In this document: one piece after another, positions 33,801 through 44,409 of the stretch
How positions within the stretch are numbered: the stretch's first letter is position 1
Layout of the letters: each line of letters opens with the position of its first letter
Assembly (NCBI GenBank): GCA_038503035.1
Contig: JAVSML010000978.1
Span: forward strand, 427,815-491,814
Reading direction: 5' to 3'
Source of the DNA: Crocodylus rhombifer
Taxonomy: Eukaryota > Chordata > Crocodylia > Crocodylidae
DNA: 64,000 nucleotides
Notes under the pieces: model-generated
What the model saw: only the letters and a program-made list of their open reading frames with translations
Told to the model about the DNA's origin: nothing
Database searches by the model: none
Made by a program: the position numbers and the translations under genes

Positions 33801-34798
33801 AAAAGGATTTCATAATTATCTGTATTTTATTTTTGTTAACAGTGACTACATTGATTCCCCCCCCCACTTTGCCCTGTTAACTTATTCTACCTGTGCCCCC
33901 AATTTTTTTTTCAAAAAGCTCTTTTGGTTGAATTTGATCCTTATGAAAGTAACAGGGCTGAATGCAGCAGCTATGGCCATGTATATTGTGGGCAACCATG
34001 GTGCAATTTTCCTTTACACAGCTAAGCTAATGCACCTCAGTCATGTCTAAAGTCAGCACTGGGTCTGGTCAGTTGTTGTTCTTTGTATGAAGTATTTAGA
34101 ACATGTCTAGAAATCCACCATAGACAAGAATGGGACACCAAACTTCTTTTCGTTTGACATATATCAATAGGAATCTTTTCCTTGGAAGCATCAGTGTAGA
34201 TCCCGCCATAGGTATAAATGCAATGTATGCATGCAAAACCAGATTTGACTCTCAGAATATGTCAGGCCTGTACATGTGACTGCCTCTCTACATGATCATG
34301 TTAAATGGCATAAAGTAGTGGGATCCATGCCTCTTATAGGTGTGCTGCAGTTTAGCCCTGCACCCTCCCTGGGTGCTACTCTGATCCCTTTCCCTTATCT
34401 GATCTGCTGCTCTGCTTTCTGCTTCCTGCCCTATCTGCTGCTATGGTTCCTGTCCCCTCCCTTTGTCAAAAAGTACACATTTTCAATTAAGAAATGTGTA
34501 AAAAAAACCTATAAAATCATATTTCTGTCAAGAAAACTACAAAAAATATAGGTTTTTTGTAAAATTGCTATAATTTTTGACTGGTCAAAAATATGAAGTC
34601 AATTGGCCAGTCAAGTGACTGGCTTGCCAATAGTAGTAAACAATGATTACAATCCTTTTCAGAGTACACTGTTAAACCCAGTGGACAGGGGCTGATTAAA
34701 GTTAATCCCAGCTAAGGAATGAGGGAGAAAGAAGTTTACTGAGATTAGGAAAATAGAATTCTGGGTAACAGTAGGTTACAATTAATCAGTTTTCCAGT
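30869..34798. other. Long AT-rich spacer
   Basis: This stretch of 3.9 kb has no recognised transposon and no convincing exon. Frames such as 33628-34050 (+) and 32254-32586 (-) lack known domains and lie in T-rich or A-rich sequence. Confidence 0.4.
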
Positions 34799-34930
34799 AC
34801 AAGGGTGGCCAACTTGCGGCATGGAAGCAGGGAGCAGAGCAGCAAATCTGGCAGGGAGCAGAATGCAGCAGATCAGGCAGGGGTTTGGAGTGGTACTTCG
34901 GGAGGGTGCTCAGCTATTTTGGGCATATCT
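34799..34930 (+). mobile_element. hAT-type DNA transposon end fragment
   Basis: caagggtggccaacttgcggcatgg matches the CAGGGGTGKCCAAC(C/T)TGCGGC-type terminus common to many vertebrate hAT elements, followed by GC-richer repeats (gcagggagcagag twice). No matching right end is found. Confidence 0.45.
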
Positions 34931-35789
34931 TCCAAAAAGGTTTCTTCCCCCCACAAGCAACTAGCAGAAACTGATAAATAAATTAATTTTCCACCTTCTA
35001 ATTCCTTCTCTCTCTCTCATAAAGGTACCTCCTTAGAGGAGGACAGTATTGTCAAGGTGATGAGTTTTGACATAAAGTGTTCTAGCACTTCATCTGCTAA
35101 AACAAAATTCACCTACCTTTTTTCCTTTACCCCTGTGTTTCATATTCCTAGAGGCTTTGCATTTAAACTAACAGTATAACAGGGAATCGTAGTCAAAGAA
35201 TACTCATTTTCCCTGCTTATGTTAAGTTACTTGTGTGATTACCATATAAACTTACTTAATCCAAGTTTGTCTGGAGTATAGGTAAACTTTTATGTTAGTG
35301 GAATTTGGATTGCTGTAGTAAAAACAAAAATAAAGGTGATCAAAAAGAGGTTAGGAAAGGAACAGACTTACAAGGTATGATTTTAAGCCTTTGTAGTAAC
35401 CTGGGGTCTTTCACAAGATACATCGATGGTTCTTCTGCTTTGAGGTGTTAACATACGACCATAGGATGGAAGGTTCAGAGTTAGTCCAGTCCCTTGTTGT
35501 TGGCACTGTGATATACTGTGTATAATCTTTATGAATCTATGAAGTTGTCTGGAGTGCAGTGGTTACCGCCTATGTATATGGTTTCTGGAGTGCAGTGGGT
35601 TACCACACTGTCTCATATGCCTCACACATGAAAGGTCCCAGGTTCTCATAAGCAAGCTGGAGAAATGTGGGCTTGATTGACATAGCCATCTAATGGCAAT
35701 TCTAGTTGAGTAACCTTAAGCAAAGTAATCTAATTGATTAATGTCATATTGTCAGGGGGTCCCAAGTGGGATTTCCAAAGAATCTGTTC
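34931..35789. other. Spacer with a 36-nt imperfect duplication
   Basis: tctggagtgcagtgg.ttacc occurs at 35548 and at 35584. Nearby text (ggtcccaggttctc) is faintly tRNA-like. Nothing else is recognised. Confidence 0.35.
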
Positions 35790-35985
35790 TGTTTTCAGTG
35801 TAGTCTAATATTTATATTAATTACCTGGATTCAGGGACAGAGAGTTTACTGATCAAAATTTGTAGACGGTCCCAAAATTAGAGGATACTTTAGAGGAGAA
35901 GATTGCATTTCAAAGTGATTTTGGGAAATCAGAAAACTGGAGTACAGATGACAAAATGAAATTTAGCAAAGATAAGTGTATCTGT
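35790..35985 (+). mobile_element. Old CR1 RT fragment, sense
   Basis: attaattacctggattcagg...ttactgatcaaaatttgtagac...gaaatttagcaaagataagtg follows the CR1 order 'IND LxD..SLIKFADDTK....MKFNxDKC'. It is heavily decayed. Confidence 0.55.
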
Positions 35986-36019
35986 GGAAAGCAATCCTAT
36001 TACCCTGGAGCTCTCATTT

Positions 36020-36330
36020 TGCTGGTCTGAACAAGCCAAGCTCTTTTTGTTATCTCTTGTATGAGAAATTCTTTTCCCCTGATAATTCTGGGAGCCCCTC
36101 TCTGCACTTCTTCTAGTTTAAAATCAGTTTTCTTACATATATGTAACCAGAATTATACACAGTGTTCCAAAGAACATTTTACCAGTGACTTTTACAGTAG
36201 CAATAATGCTTCCTTATCCCTACTGGAAATACCTCCCCATATGACATGCTGGAAGATGTGCATGTATATGCCATTTTTTTTCAGTTACTGTTCGTCCTGT
36301 GAGAACATCTCTCAGTCCCAGTCAGGCAGG
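36020..36330 (-). mobile_element. Old CR1/L3 C-terminal fragment, antisense
   Basis: The text follows antisense CR1 C-terminal order: gaacaagccaagctctttttgttatctcttgtatgag, then tctgggagcccctctctgcacttcttctagt and aatt.acacagtgttcc. There is no open frame. Confidence 0.55.
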
Positions 36331-36823
36331 GCTGCATTGGTGTTGTAAAAATCCATGCCTTGATTAGGTAAGGTGCCTGTCCCAAGGAGCTAAAAATCTA
36401 ATGTTAAATAAGACACTGTAGAGAATGTAAGAGACAGTCCAGGCAAACCTCAAGCAACAGTTAAACTCAATTGGCTTAGAAAGCAAGTTAGATGAAACTG
36501 TTGCAAGTTCCTGCTTGCTGATGCATTTATAGCACTCTTAAATTAAATTGATTTTTGCTGGTTTAATTGGTAGCTATGCAAGGCAGTGCACAGACCTGCC
36601 CTTACAGGCAAGAAGATGGAAAAACAGGGGGATGAGGAGAGGATGAGTAACAGTTATTAATGAACACACAGCTTATTACCAGTGCAACTGAAATGCTTAT
36701 GGTTATCTGAAGCTATCTTATTTCACCCTGCCACAACATAAATAATCAGCTATTGCTGACTGATAGCTATCTAGTATTAAATAGTTGATTCTCTTAGGTT
36801 TCATGACAGACTTTCATATGACT
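36331..36823. other. Spacer
   Basis: No recognised feature is present. Confidence 0.4.
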
Positions 36824-37194
36824 TCAGATATCAACCTCCAAATCATGAGCCACTGTCTGGTATCGCTCAGTGTGAGAATTCCATCGACCATATCTGGGCT
36901 TTTGTAAAGTTTGCAGGTAAAGCGTAATGCTGTTTGCTGGACTCAGGGGCTGCCCAAGATTTTCATCGTGTATAGTGTTGTTCTGAAGCATCTCAGTCTG
37001 TTTAGCTTGACCCACGCTTCTGTCAAGGTGGTGCCCAGTGGGAGACTCATTTGGCGTTGGGAATAGGCCTGACTTTTCTCAGTGATCGGGCCGCTCCATT
37101 GCTGCCTGTAGGTTTGGTTCAGCATCCCCAGTCTCTTCCAGGAGCTTGTGGGCTTCATATACTAACAGTTTATGACTTCTAAGCCTCTTAAACC

Positions 37195-37805
37195 TTTATG
37201 GGCGCTAATGCATGAGAGCAGAGGCGGCTCCGATGAGCTGGAATTCCTGTGAGCCTGCTGGAGTGTGGTAATTGCTATGCTCCAGCAGCATCCTGTGTCT
37301 CCGTGTATCTGATCAAATGAGCTTTGGTTTAAGCACCCCCACTGCCATTTTTAAGTGCAGGGATGCTGATGCAGGAGATTCATAGACATTTGGGCTGGAA
37401 GGGACCCCGGAGGATCATTGAGTCTAGCCCCCCGCCCCAGGGGCAGGAAGTCAGCAGGGATCATAGGATCCCAGCAAGATAAGCATCCAAATGTGTTTTA
37501 AAGGCATTCAAAGTGGGCGCTGGAACCGCCTCAGGTGGCAGTCTGTTCCAAACCTTGGGGGCTTGGACAGTGAAGAAGTTCTTTCCTATGTCCAGCCTGA
37601 ACTGGTCACAGTGGAGTTTGTGACCATTTGATCTTGTCATTCCTTGGGGGGCTCTGGTGAACAGTTGTTCCCCCAGATCCTGATGAACACCCCTGATAAG
37701 ATGAGATGTGGCAGCACTTTAATTAAAGTGGCTGTTGAAGCCTCTCTAATTAAAGTGCCAGTTCTCCCACCCCTGGAGTACGTGTAAAAGTGCCCTATCT
37801 GTTTG
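37195..37805. mobile_element. Palindromic MITE (second family) interrupted by a CR1
   Basis: The left part 37195-37379 and right part 37703-37805 flank a CR1. Shared text with 51340-51390 (gcacccc...gccattttgaagtgcagggatgctgat) and the right end cctggag.acgtgtaaaagtgccc, complementary to 51266-51288, define the family. It contains a stem gctggagtgtggtaattgctatgctccagc (read in two arms). It sits inside the non-CR1 LINE, so it is younger than that LINE. Confidence 0.6.
37380..37702 (-). mobile_element. CR1 3' fragment inserted in the MITE
   Basis: This is an antisense tail (tcatagacatttgggctggaagggacc) and C-terminal ORF2 sequence, 323 nt. The target duplication gagat lies at 37375-37379 and 37703-37707. 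It is closely related to the copy at 16035-16440. Confidence 0.9.
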
Positions 37806-38358
37806 GGTCTTCAGGTAACAGTTGATGGAGCAGGTTATTTTTATCATCTTTTGACACTATTGCCAGTAATAACGTTAGGGTCTATCTTCTTATATCACTT
37901 GGTTTAATGCCTGAGAGTACAGGGAGTACAGTACATCTGTGTGTGTGTAAGTTGTGCAGCCTGTTGTGAGTCTCAGTGCACTGTTAAGTACAGTGTTGAG
38001 CTTTTTAGTGGGGAACACAATATTCTGCCAGGGCATATGCCATTGCAAGTGTAGTGCTTCTGGGCACTTTGAAGTTGGCATCCCCTGACATGCTGGTTAA
38101 ACATCTTAAGGCAGGTACCTGTACAGAGACTTTACTGCAGGCCTTCTGAATGTGATGTTTATGGGTGAGAGGACAGACTGATGCAACTCCTAGGTAGGTT
38201 GGGATAAGGATGTGGTTGCCTACTCTGATGTTTAGCATGCTCATGTCACTCGTGACAGATGGAGGTCTTAAGAAATAACAGAAGACATTCCACCTTGCAG
38301 GGAAAAAGGTACAAAGAAGTTTCAGTGAATGAGTTGCTGCAAAACTGGAAAAATGCAT

Positions 38359-39081
38359 TTATATTATTTTATTAAGGAGAAAGAGTGATGGAGTTTTTGT
38401 AGGTTGGTTTCCCCCCTTCCCCCCAACTTCAACATTTAAAATATTCCATGTAGCTTTAAACAGAATATAATCCAGTGATAAAAAATAAAATAGTGAATTG
38501 CTTTAGATGTTTTCTTTACCTTTGCACATTACTGACTGCTGAGCAATAGAACCACTTATTACCACCCACCTTTCAGATTGGTATTGACCAAATAATACAA
38601 GTGTCCACACAGGGATTTTCTGTTAAGAGAACATATTATTTCCTTTAGAGGCTCCTCTCTACTGAGGTGCCTGTAAAACATTCCAATTAATTTTTGTTAT
38701 CAAAACAGTCTCCTAGGCACACAGTCTATGTTCTGATTTGGATTTGATGATCTCTGTTTCATAAAGATCACATGAATGCACAGTGTTGGAGAAGAAGAAC
38801 ATTTTTTGTGGTCACTCTGAATGCCACTGAGTATCACAAGTTTAGACTCACAGGGATTTGAATAGAATTCAGTGTCTTTTCATATTTCAAGTTTCAGGAG
38901 AAAAGTGGACATTTTGACTCACTCTTATAGTCTAATATTAAAACAACAAGCTTAATGTCAGATCCTACAATTCCACTCTAGCGGGCAAAAAATTCCGTTA
39001 ACATTAGTTGGAGTTTTGACTGCATAGGAAATTCAGGAGGGGACTCCAGTTTCGGGGTTTTGGGGTTTTTTGCATTCTCGG
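38359..39081. other. Spacer
   Basis: This is AT-rich with no recognised feature. Confidence 0.4.
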
Positions 39082-40292
39082 TGTAGCCTGGGTACACTCT
39101 GGGGTGTGCCCTGTTGGCCAGTGGAAGGGATGGTAGTCAGGCAGGGTGTTGAGAGAGGGGCCTGCCACCTGGGAGCAGTTCCTCTCTTCAGGGCCAGGCT
39201 GAGACCAAGCGCTTAAATATATACAAAAATTATTGCTACAATAAATAAAAATAAATAAGGAACATAACATATTTACAGTAAAATTAGTATGCGACACCAC
39301 ATACAATAACCTGCAATCAACATAGTGTACCACTTTGGGGGACTACAAAAACATAAACCAGGTGAGTCACAGCATATATAATAATTAACCCTCCTACACA
39401 ACATAAGCATTAACACTTTGGAACAGGTAAATCAAGGCATCAACACAATAAACGTATATGGGCATCAGTTTAGATAACCCAGGTAATTTGAGGTAGCAAT
39501 AGCATAGACATACACAAGCAACAATACAGGTATGTTCTGATGATAATAGACAATAAAGACCGATAAACCCATATAAATTCCTTTAAGAACCACCCATAAA
39601 TTTATTAACCTCTACAATATGAAACAACAACAATCACAAAATAAGGGGGTGCACTCAGCACTGCATGGGTTGTTCCCTGGAGCCCCTCCTCTTAGGGCCC
39701 TGGGATGGTGACGTTGCCACCTCCACCCTCCTCCATTATGGGAGGGGGCGACCCTCCTGTCCCAAGCCCACCTACCCTGTGGGACCTGCTTCCCCAGCAA
39801 CTCATGCTCCCACTCGGAAGCAGCTGAGGCTCATTCCCTGGTGGCCAGTCCTGCAAGGGCCTCTCTCCAGCAGTGCCTCCAGCTCCTCTTGATGGCCTGA
39901 TGCCCCGCACTGGTTACCCAGGGTGCTCCCATTGCAGCTGAGCCCTTACTGGCTTTGGTTCCCTGGCTTCCATGGGGGGTGAACCTTCCCTTTCCCAGGC
40001 CCTGATCTGGATACCGTGGCTCTTTTAGTTTAAGGTGGAGCCACACTACGGGGCTCTGGTTACTCAGCCTAGAGCTGGGGCTAACTTGAGCAGCTTCAAG
40101 CTGCTCCCAGAACTGACTCTCCGTGTGCTGGTCTGCATACTGGGTGGGGCCCGAGCAGCCTCAAGCTGCTCTCAGGGCTGGCTCTCCATGCACCGTTGAG
40201 AGTCAGGCAAGGTCCTGAGGATATTCGTCTCTGCAGCTCCTCTCCCCTTGCTGTCCCTCACTGCGTCTCTCTCTTCCCAGTGTGCTGAGCAC

Positions 40293-40306
40293 GCTCCCTT
40301 TTTATA
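40293..40306 (-). promoter_or_regulatory. TATA box of the candidate LTR
   Basis: GTGTATAAAAAGGG on the minus strand is followed by GC-rich sequence with no competing TATA. It supports a minus-strand pol II promoter. Confidence 0.45.
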
Positions 40307-40431
40307 CACTTCAAGTGCTCCACCCCCAAATTTCTCTGGACCTGGCAGGGTGCAGTCTCGAACCAGGTCCAAACTGCTCCTTGCCCCCTCCTTTCAGGGA
40401 AACGGCGTGGCCTTGCATTCCCTAGATTCAT

Positions 40432-40490
40432 AGATTGTAGAGTCGGAAGGGACCCAATGGACCGTCGTGTCTGATCCCCTGGCTTGCTTC
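40432..40490 (-). mobile_element. CR1 tail stub
   Basis: gattcatagattgtagagtcggaagggaccc is an antisense CR1 3' terminus. Only about 60 nt are present, a severe 5' truncation. Confidence 0.65.
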
Positions 40491-40583
40491 TGATTGGTGG
40501 ATAGGCTCCACCAATTGGAATTACCAAATTACAGAATCTTGAGCCCAAGGCTCATCCGGAGTTCAAGAGGTAAGTCTGCTACA

Positions 40584-41094
40584 TTAGTAAATAATACTGA
40601 GTAGTAACCACAAGTGTGTTAGATAGCTATAGAACTTGTCCCAGTCACCTAAAATCATGTTGTAATCTCCAGTTACTTCCAGTGCTTGTATTGTGGTTTG
40701 TAGATGTTTATACCATATCTTTACTTCTAACTTCAACCAACTGAGGCTAGATAAAGAAAGCAGAATGTATAATAAATGTTATCACTTAGTCTTACCACAT
40801 TGAACACTGGTTATGTTTGCTTCTTAGCAGGGCACCCTCATGCTCTGATTTTGAGAGAATTGTATGTACCCAAAAGCAAGAAGCTGGTGGCCGAGTGGAA
40901 GAAGCAATTGCAGCCATGAGTCTCAGTGTTAAATAGATGCCAAAGTTAGGGCGGCATTCCAGCCACTGATTACTTCTGCATATCCCACTGACTAGCTTAA
41001 ACATCCCCTTGCTCCAAAGAGAACTTCAAGGGTTTTGTCCAACCACCCAACAGTGGTTCAAATTAAATTGTGCCAACTGTGATAAATTCCATTT
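40584..41094. other. Spacer
   Basis: No recognised feature is present. Confidence 0.4.
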
Positions 41095-42900
41095 GTATCT
41101 AGGATTGGAAGGGACCTCAGGAAGGCATGTAGTCCAACCCCATGCTGAAGCATCATTTCTCTCTAAACCTTCTAATCTAAGTATTTATCCAACCTTCTCT
41201 TAAGAACTTCTATAGCTGGAGCTTCCATAGTCTCTCCAGGCAGCTAATATCCATGTCAGGGCTGTCCAACTGGCAGCGTATGGGCTGCATGCAGTCAGTG
41301 AGAGCTTAAGCTACAGCTCCTGCTGTAAGGACAGAGTAGTGGGCTGTCTAGCCTAGTTGTTAGGCCACTGAGGGAAGGCAAGAGCCAAAGTACAGGCTGA
41401 GTTGGGGTCAGGAATCAGAGACCCAGTTACCAAGTTCTAAAGGAGATCCTGGGGCAGAGTCCAAATTACAGGCCAGGTCAAGGTTCAAAAGACAGAGATG
41501 AAATCATTGTATGCCAAAGCTAGGATCAGAGTCGAGGTGAGCCAAGAGTCAGAAAATGAATGACTAAATCCAGTGGGAATAGCCAAAAAGCCAGAATTCA
41601 GGAACAGAGCCAAGTAAAGTCGGGGTATAGGATCAGAGAGGGTTACTAGAGCGGTCCTTCAGAAAGGCCATAAATGGGGAAGTTGCCCTCTCCAGCAGCC
41701 AATCAGGAAGCCCAGACAGTGGCCTGCTTGTTCATTATCTGGGGTATGTTGCCAAGTTAGAGTCCCCAGACAGCTGTGGCTAGCTTGGCAGTCAGTCTAG
41801 ACTGGGTTGCCTATTTGCGTCTCCGACACCTGGGCACCCATTAGACCACTGCACTGGGTTCCCAGCAGCAGCTTGAGTCCTTGAGCTCCTCCCCCCAACC
41901 CCACTTTAGGTTTTGCTGCTTGCTCCTGCCCAAGGGTTGGGGCAGTACAGTACAGCCCAGTGCTGCTGGGGGAGCTGAGGGTGAGCTGGGGCCCACATGG
42001 GCCTGTGTTGCAGTGGGTGGCACACTGCAGCAGAGGGGGAAGGGTGGATACAGGCACATCGTGCAGTGGTATAGGGGAGGCTGTGGTGGCACCTTGGGTG
42101 GGGGGGTCTGCATGGGCACACAGTGCAGTGGTGGGGGAAGTGGGATCTGCATAGTGTGCAGCCCAGGGGGCCGGTGAGTTCCTCTGGTGCAGCTGGCAGG
42201 CATTTGGTGCCTGCTTGTGCTTCCCGTAGGATGTTTGGCCCATGATTGCTTGGAATTGGGCAGCCCTGACTTCAGTAATACTGATTAAATGTTGTATTCA
42301 GCTTAATCACCCTCACAGTGAGGAAGTTTGAATCTAAATTTTTCTTGCTGCACTTTAAGACTGTTGCTTCTTCGCTGTGAACACAGAATACTTTGTCCCT
42401 GTTCTTTCTCAGACTGAATTGTCCAAGTTCTTTCATTTTTTCTCTCATAATTCATGTTTCCCAGACCTCTAATTATTTTCATTGTTCTCTGCTGGGCTCC
42501 TCCCAATATAGCTATGTCTTTCTTAAAGTGCAGTTCCCAGCTGGATACGATGCTTGGGGTGAGGCCTCCCTAGTGATGTATAGAGCAGAATGATCAATTC
42601 CCTTGGCTTGCAAGTGATGATCCTATTAATACAGCCCAGTATGCTATTGACCTTTGCGATGGGTGCATGCTGTTGGGCTGTGGCCCTCCGTAATCCCTAG
42701 GTCCTTTTCTTCAGTACAGCAGCCTAGCAGTTATTCGCCAGTCTATTTGTGTGTGCAATTGTTCATCCAAAGTGCAGGACTTTTCACTTGGCCTTGCTGA
42801 ATTTTCTTCACTTCATTTTGACCCATTTCTCCAGTTTATCAAAGTCATTCTCAGTCCTAATTCTGCTCTTCACAGTGCCAGCAACTTGAACCATCTTGGT
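41095..42900 (-). mobile_element. Old CR1/L3 LINE, antisense, split by a hAT-type element
   Basis: 41095-41256 is an antisense tail and 3' UTR (ctaggattggaagggacctcaggaaggcatgtagtccaacc in pieces). 42269-42900 continues with C-terminal ORF2 text (cacagtgaggaagtttgaatc; agactgaattgtccaagttctttc; ctattgacctttgcgatggg). The two parts are collinear with CR1 order. The whole copy is decayed. Confidence 0.75.
41257..42268. mobile_element. hAT-type non-autonomous transposon, about 1 kb
   Basis: It begins CAGGGCTGTCCAACT and ends with the reverse complement of CAGGGCTGCCCAATT (13 of 15 match), followed internally by gcgtatgggctgcatgcagtc, a form typical of hAT ends. It lies between the halves of a CR1. 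The expected 8-bp target duplication is not supported (atccatgt against acttcagt). The left interior (41330-41790) is a purine-rich block with repeated 'agtcaggatc'-like phrases. The right interior (41820-42230) is GC-rich, with frames that are composition artefacts. No transposase is present. Confidence 0.65.
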
Positions 42901-44205
42901 GGCAGATGCACATTTCCTCTGTGAATTTCATCTACTGATTTAGCCTGTTTCGTTCTTGCTATTTCCACATGCTAATTCAGGAGAAGCTATAGCAGATCAC
43001 CTACAGAGCTTGACTCTAATTTGTTCCTTGCTGCCTTTCTCTACTATTACCATCATGAATGCAGAAAAGACAGTGGAGTGGAGATGACTTGACTAACCTC
43101 ACATGGTAACAACAATGGAGCCCAGTATTTAAGCCATGGCCCTGTAATCCAACTGCTGTGCTCTAATTGCAAGGCCAAGCTTGATTATGGGATTCCTGTA
43201 ATTTTTCCCAGTCTCTGTCTAGGGAGCTTAGGTGCTTGCTGCGGGTTTCTGAATTCTGCCCCTGGTCCCAGGCCCCCAGATTAGGGCAACACTCCACATT
43301 GTCATGGCAAAGTTTGTGTGTGGACACAGGCCTGCAATCTTAGCTCAGTGAGGACTCAAGACAGCCACATCTGCCTCACAGCGTTGATCTCAATCTGTAA
43401 GAAACCTTTTTATTTTTATTTTTTGACAATGTGCCTTTTTCTGTCTTCTCTTCACACAAACAGTCCTGGAGTTGGCTTCAGTAACAAAAAACAACCAAGA
43501 TAACAAAGATCATCTCAAACCCTTTCTATGGGTTTGGCGGTCCTTCTACAGATCTGCTTGCCTTACACTTGACAACCTCCCTTCAGAGGCCTCACTTCCT
43601 TACTTCCAGGCGATATAACTATTCACCTGCCTCAGTGAGGCAGCAGTACCCTCTTAAAACTTTTCCAGCAGGACCAATGCCTACCAATAGGGTAGCATGT
43701 TTCAAGTAAACCTTAGCAGCCTGTTTCATCTTGAGGAAAAAGTTACTGAAAAATGGATCCCTAAAAGCAGAGAGAAATAAGTGGTTGTAGGGAAACACAA
43801 TAAAGTTTTAGGGAGAAAGAGTCTGGATTTTTTGTTTTATTTATGTATTTTTCCTCTATAAAATACAGGCTTTATGGCTGGAAAACCTCATTCACTTCCC
43901 TTTACTGAGTATTTTACAATTAGTTCTGGAAAATCCCACTAATAATGAAATAATAGAACTGTGTGGAGAAGGGTAATTCCATTTCATGGAGGATTTTGAT
44001 ATTTCAAAATCTGGTTACATTCCAATTGGGAAAGAACCCCAAAAAAATAAAAAATTGAAATTGTCTGTGAAGGGGAAAGGTTTTGGTGCATCTGGGATGG
44101 TCAGCTGAGCTGCTTGTCCTCAGCTGAGTTCTGAGGTCCCAACTCTGGAGTGGATCACCTGCCTGGGTGATCTGTGGGTTCAGCAAAAGAGTCAGGAACC
44201 GTTTA
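42901..44205. other. Spacer
   Basis: No recognised gene or repeat is present. Confidence 0.4.
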
Positions 44206-44404
44206 TAGTTTCATAGTGCTTAGGGTCGGAAGGGACCTAAACAGATCATCCAGTCCAACCCCCTGCCCCGGGCAGGAATGAGTGCTGGGGTCATAACACC
44301 CCAGCCAAATATCTATCCTGCCTCCTCTTGAAGACCCCCAAGGTAGGAGAGTGCACCACCTCCCTTGGGAGTCTATTCCAGAGCCTGCCAGCCCTAACCA
44401 TAAA
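44206..44404 (-). mobile_element. Short CR1 3' fragment
   Basis: This is an antisense tail (catagtgcttagggtcggaagggacc) plus the last coding stretch (RLWNRLPREVVHSPTLGVFKRR in the minus frame). The target duplication gttta lies at 44201-44205 and 44405-44409. It is 199 nt long. Confidence 0.9.
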
Positions 44405-44409
44405 GTTTA

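Larger units (their letters stand above)
36824..38358 (-). pseudogene. Decayed non-CR1 LINE ORF2 C-terminal half, split by a MITE
   Basis: The minus frame at 38005-38358 contains NIRVGNHILIPTYLGVA, LTHKHHIQKACSKVS and TTLAMAYALAEYCVPH. 37890-38003 continues with KLNTVLNSALRLTTGC. The minus frame at 36943-37158 contains GTTLTEAWVKLNRLR. This order (YLGV..., HI...KV..., T.AL.Y..AEYC.P, LN.ALR..TGC, then AWVKLNRLR) is that of 'jockey-like mobile element' reverse transcriptases known from many animal genomes, and differs from the CR1 C-terminus. The two halves are separated by the MITE at 37195-37805. Catalytic RT motifs lie upstream and are missing. Confidence 0.6.
39082..40583 (-). repeat. Candidate solo LTR, antisense
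   Basis: The block starts TGTAGC (39082-39087) and ends GCTACA (40578-40583), a 6-bp TG...CA terminal inverted repeat. On the minus strand there is a TATA box (gtgtataaaaaggg, about 40293-40306) with CCAAT-type strings upstream (ccaccaatcag, about 40491-40501). Downstream lie a long GC-rich leader and an AT-rich part with AATAAA-like signals. No target duplication is found (ctcgg against ttagt). A 60-nt CR1 tail stub sits inside at 40432-40490. The call rests on termini and promoter layout only. Confidence 0.4.

Noticed and set aside
33628..34050. 140-codon plus frame
   Set aside because: It is T-rich and hydrophobic by composition, with no family resemblance.
41249..42276. 8-bp target duplication of the hAT-type element
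   Set aside because: The flanks atccatgt and acttcagt match at only 3 of 8 positions.
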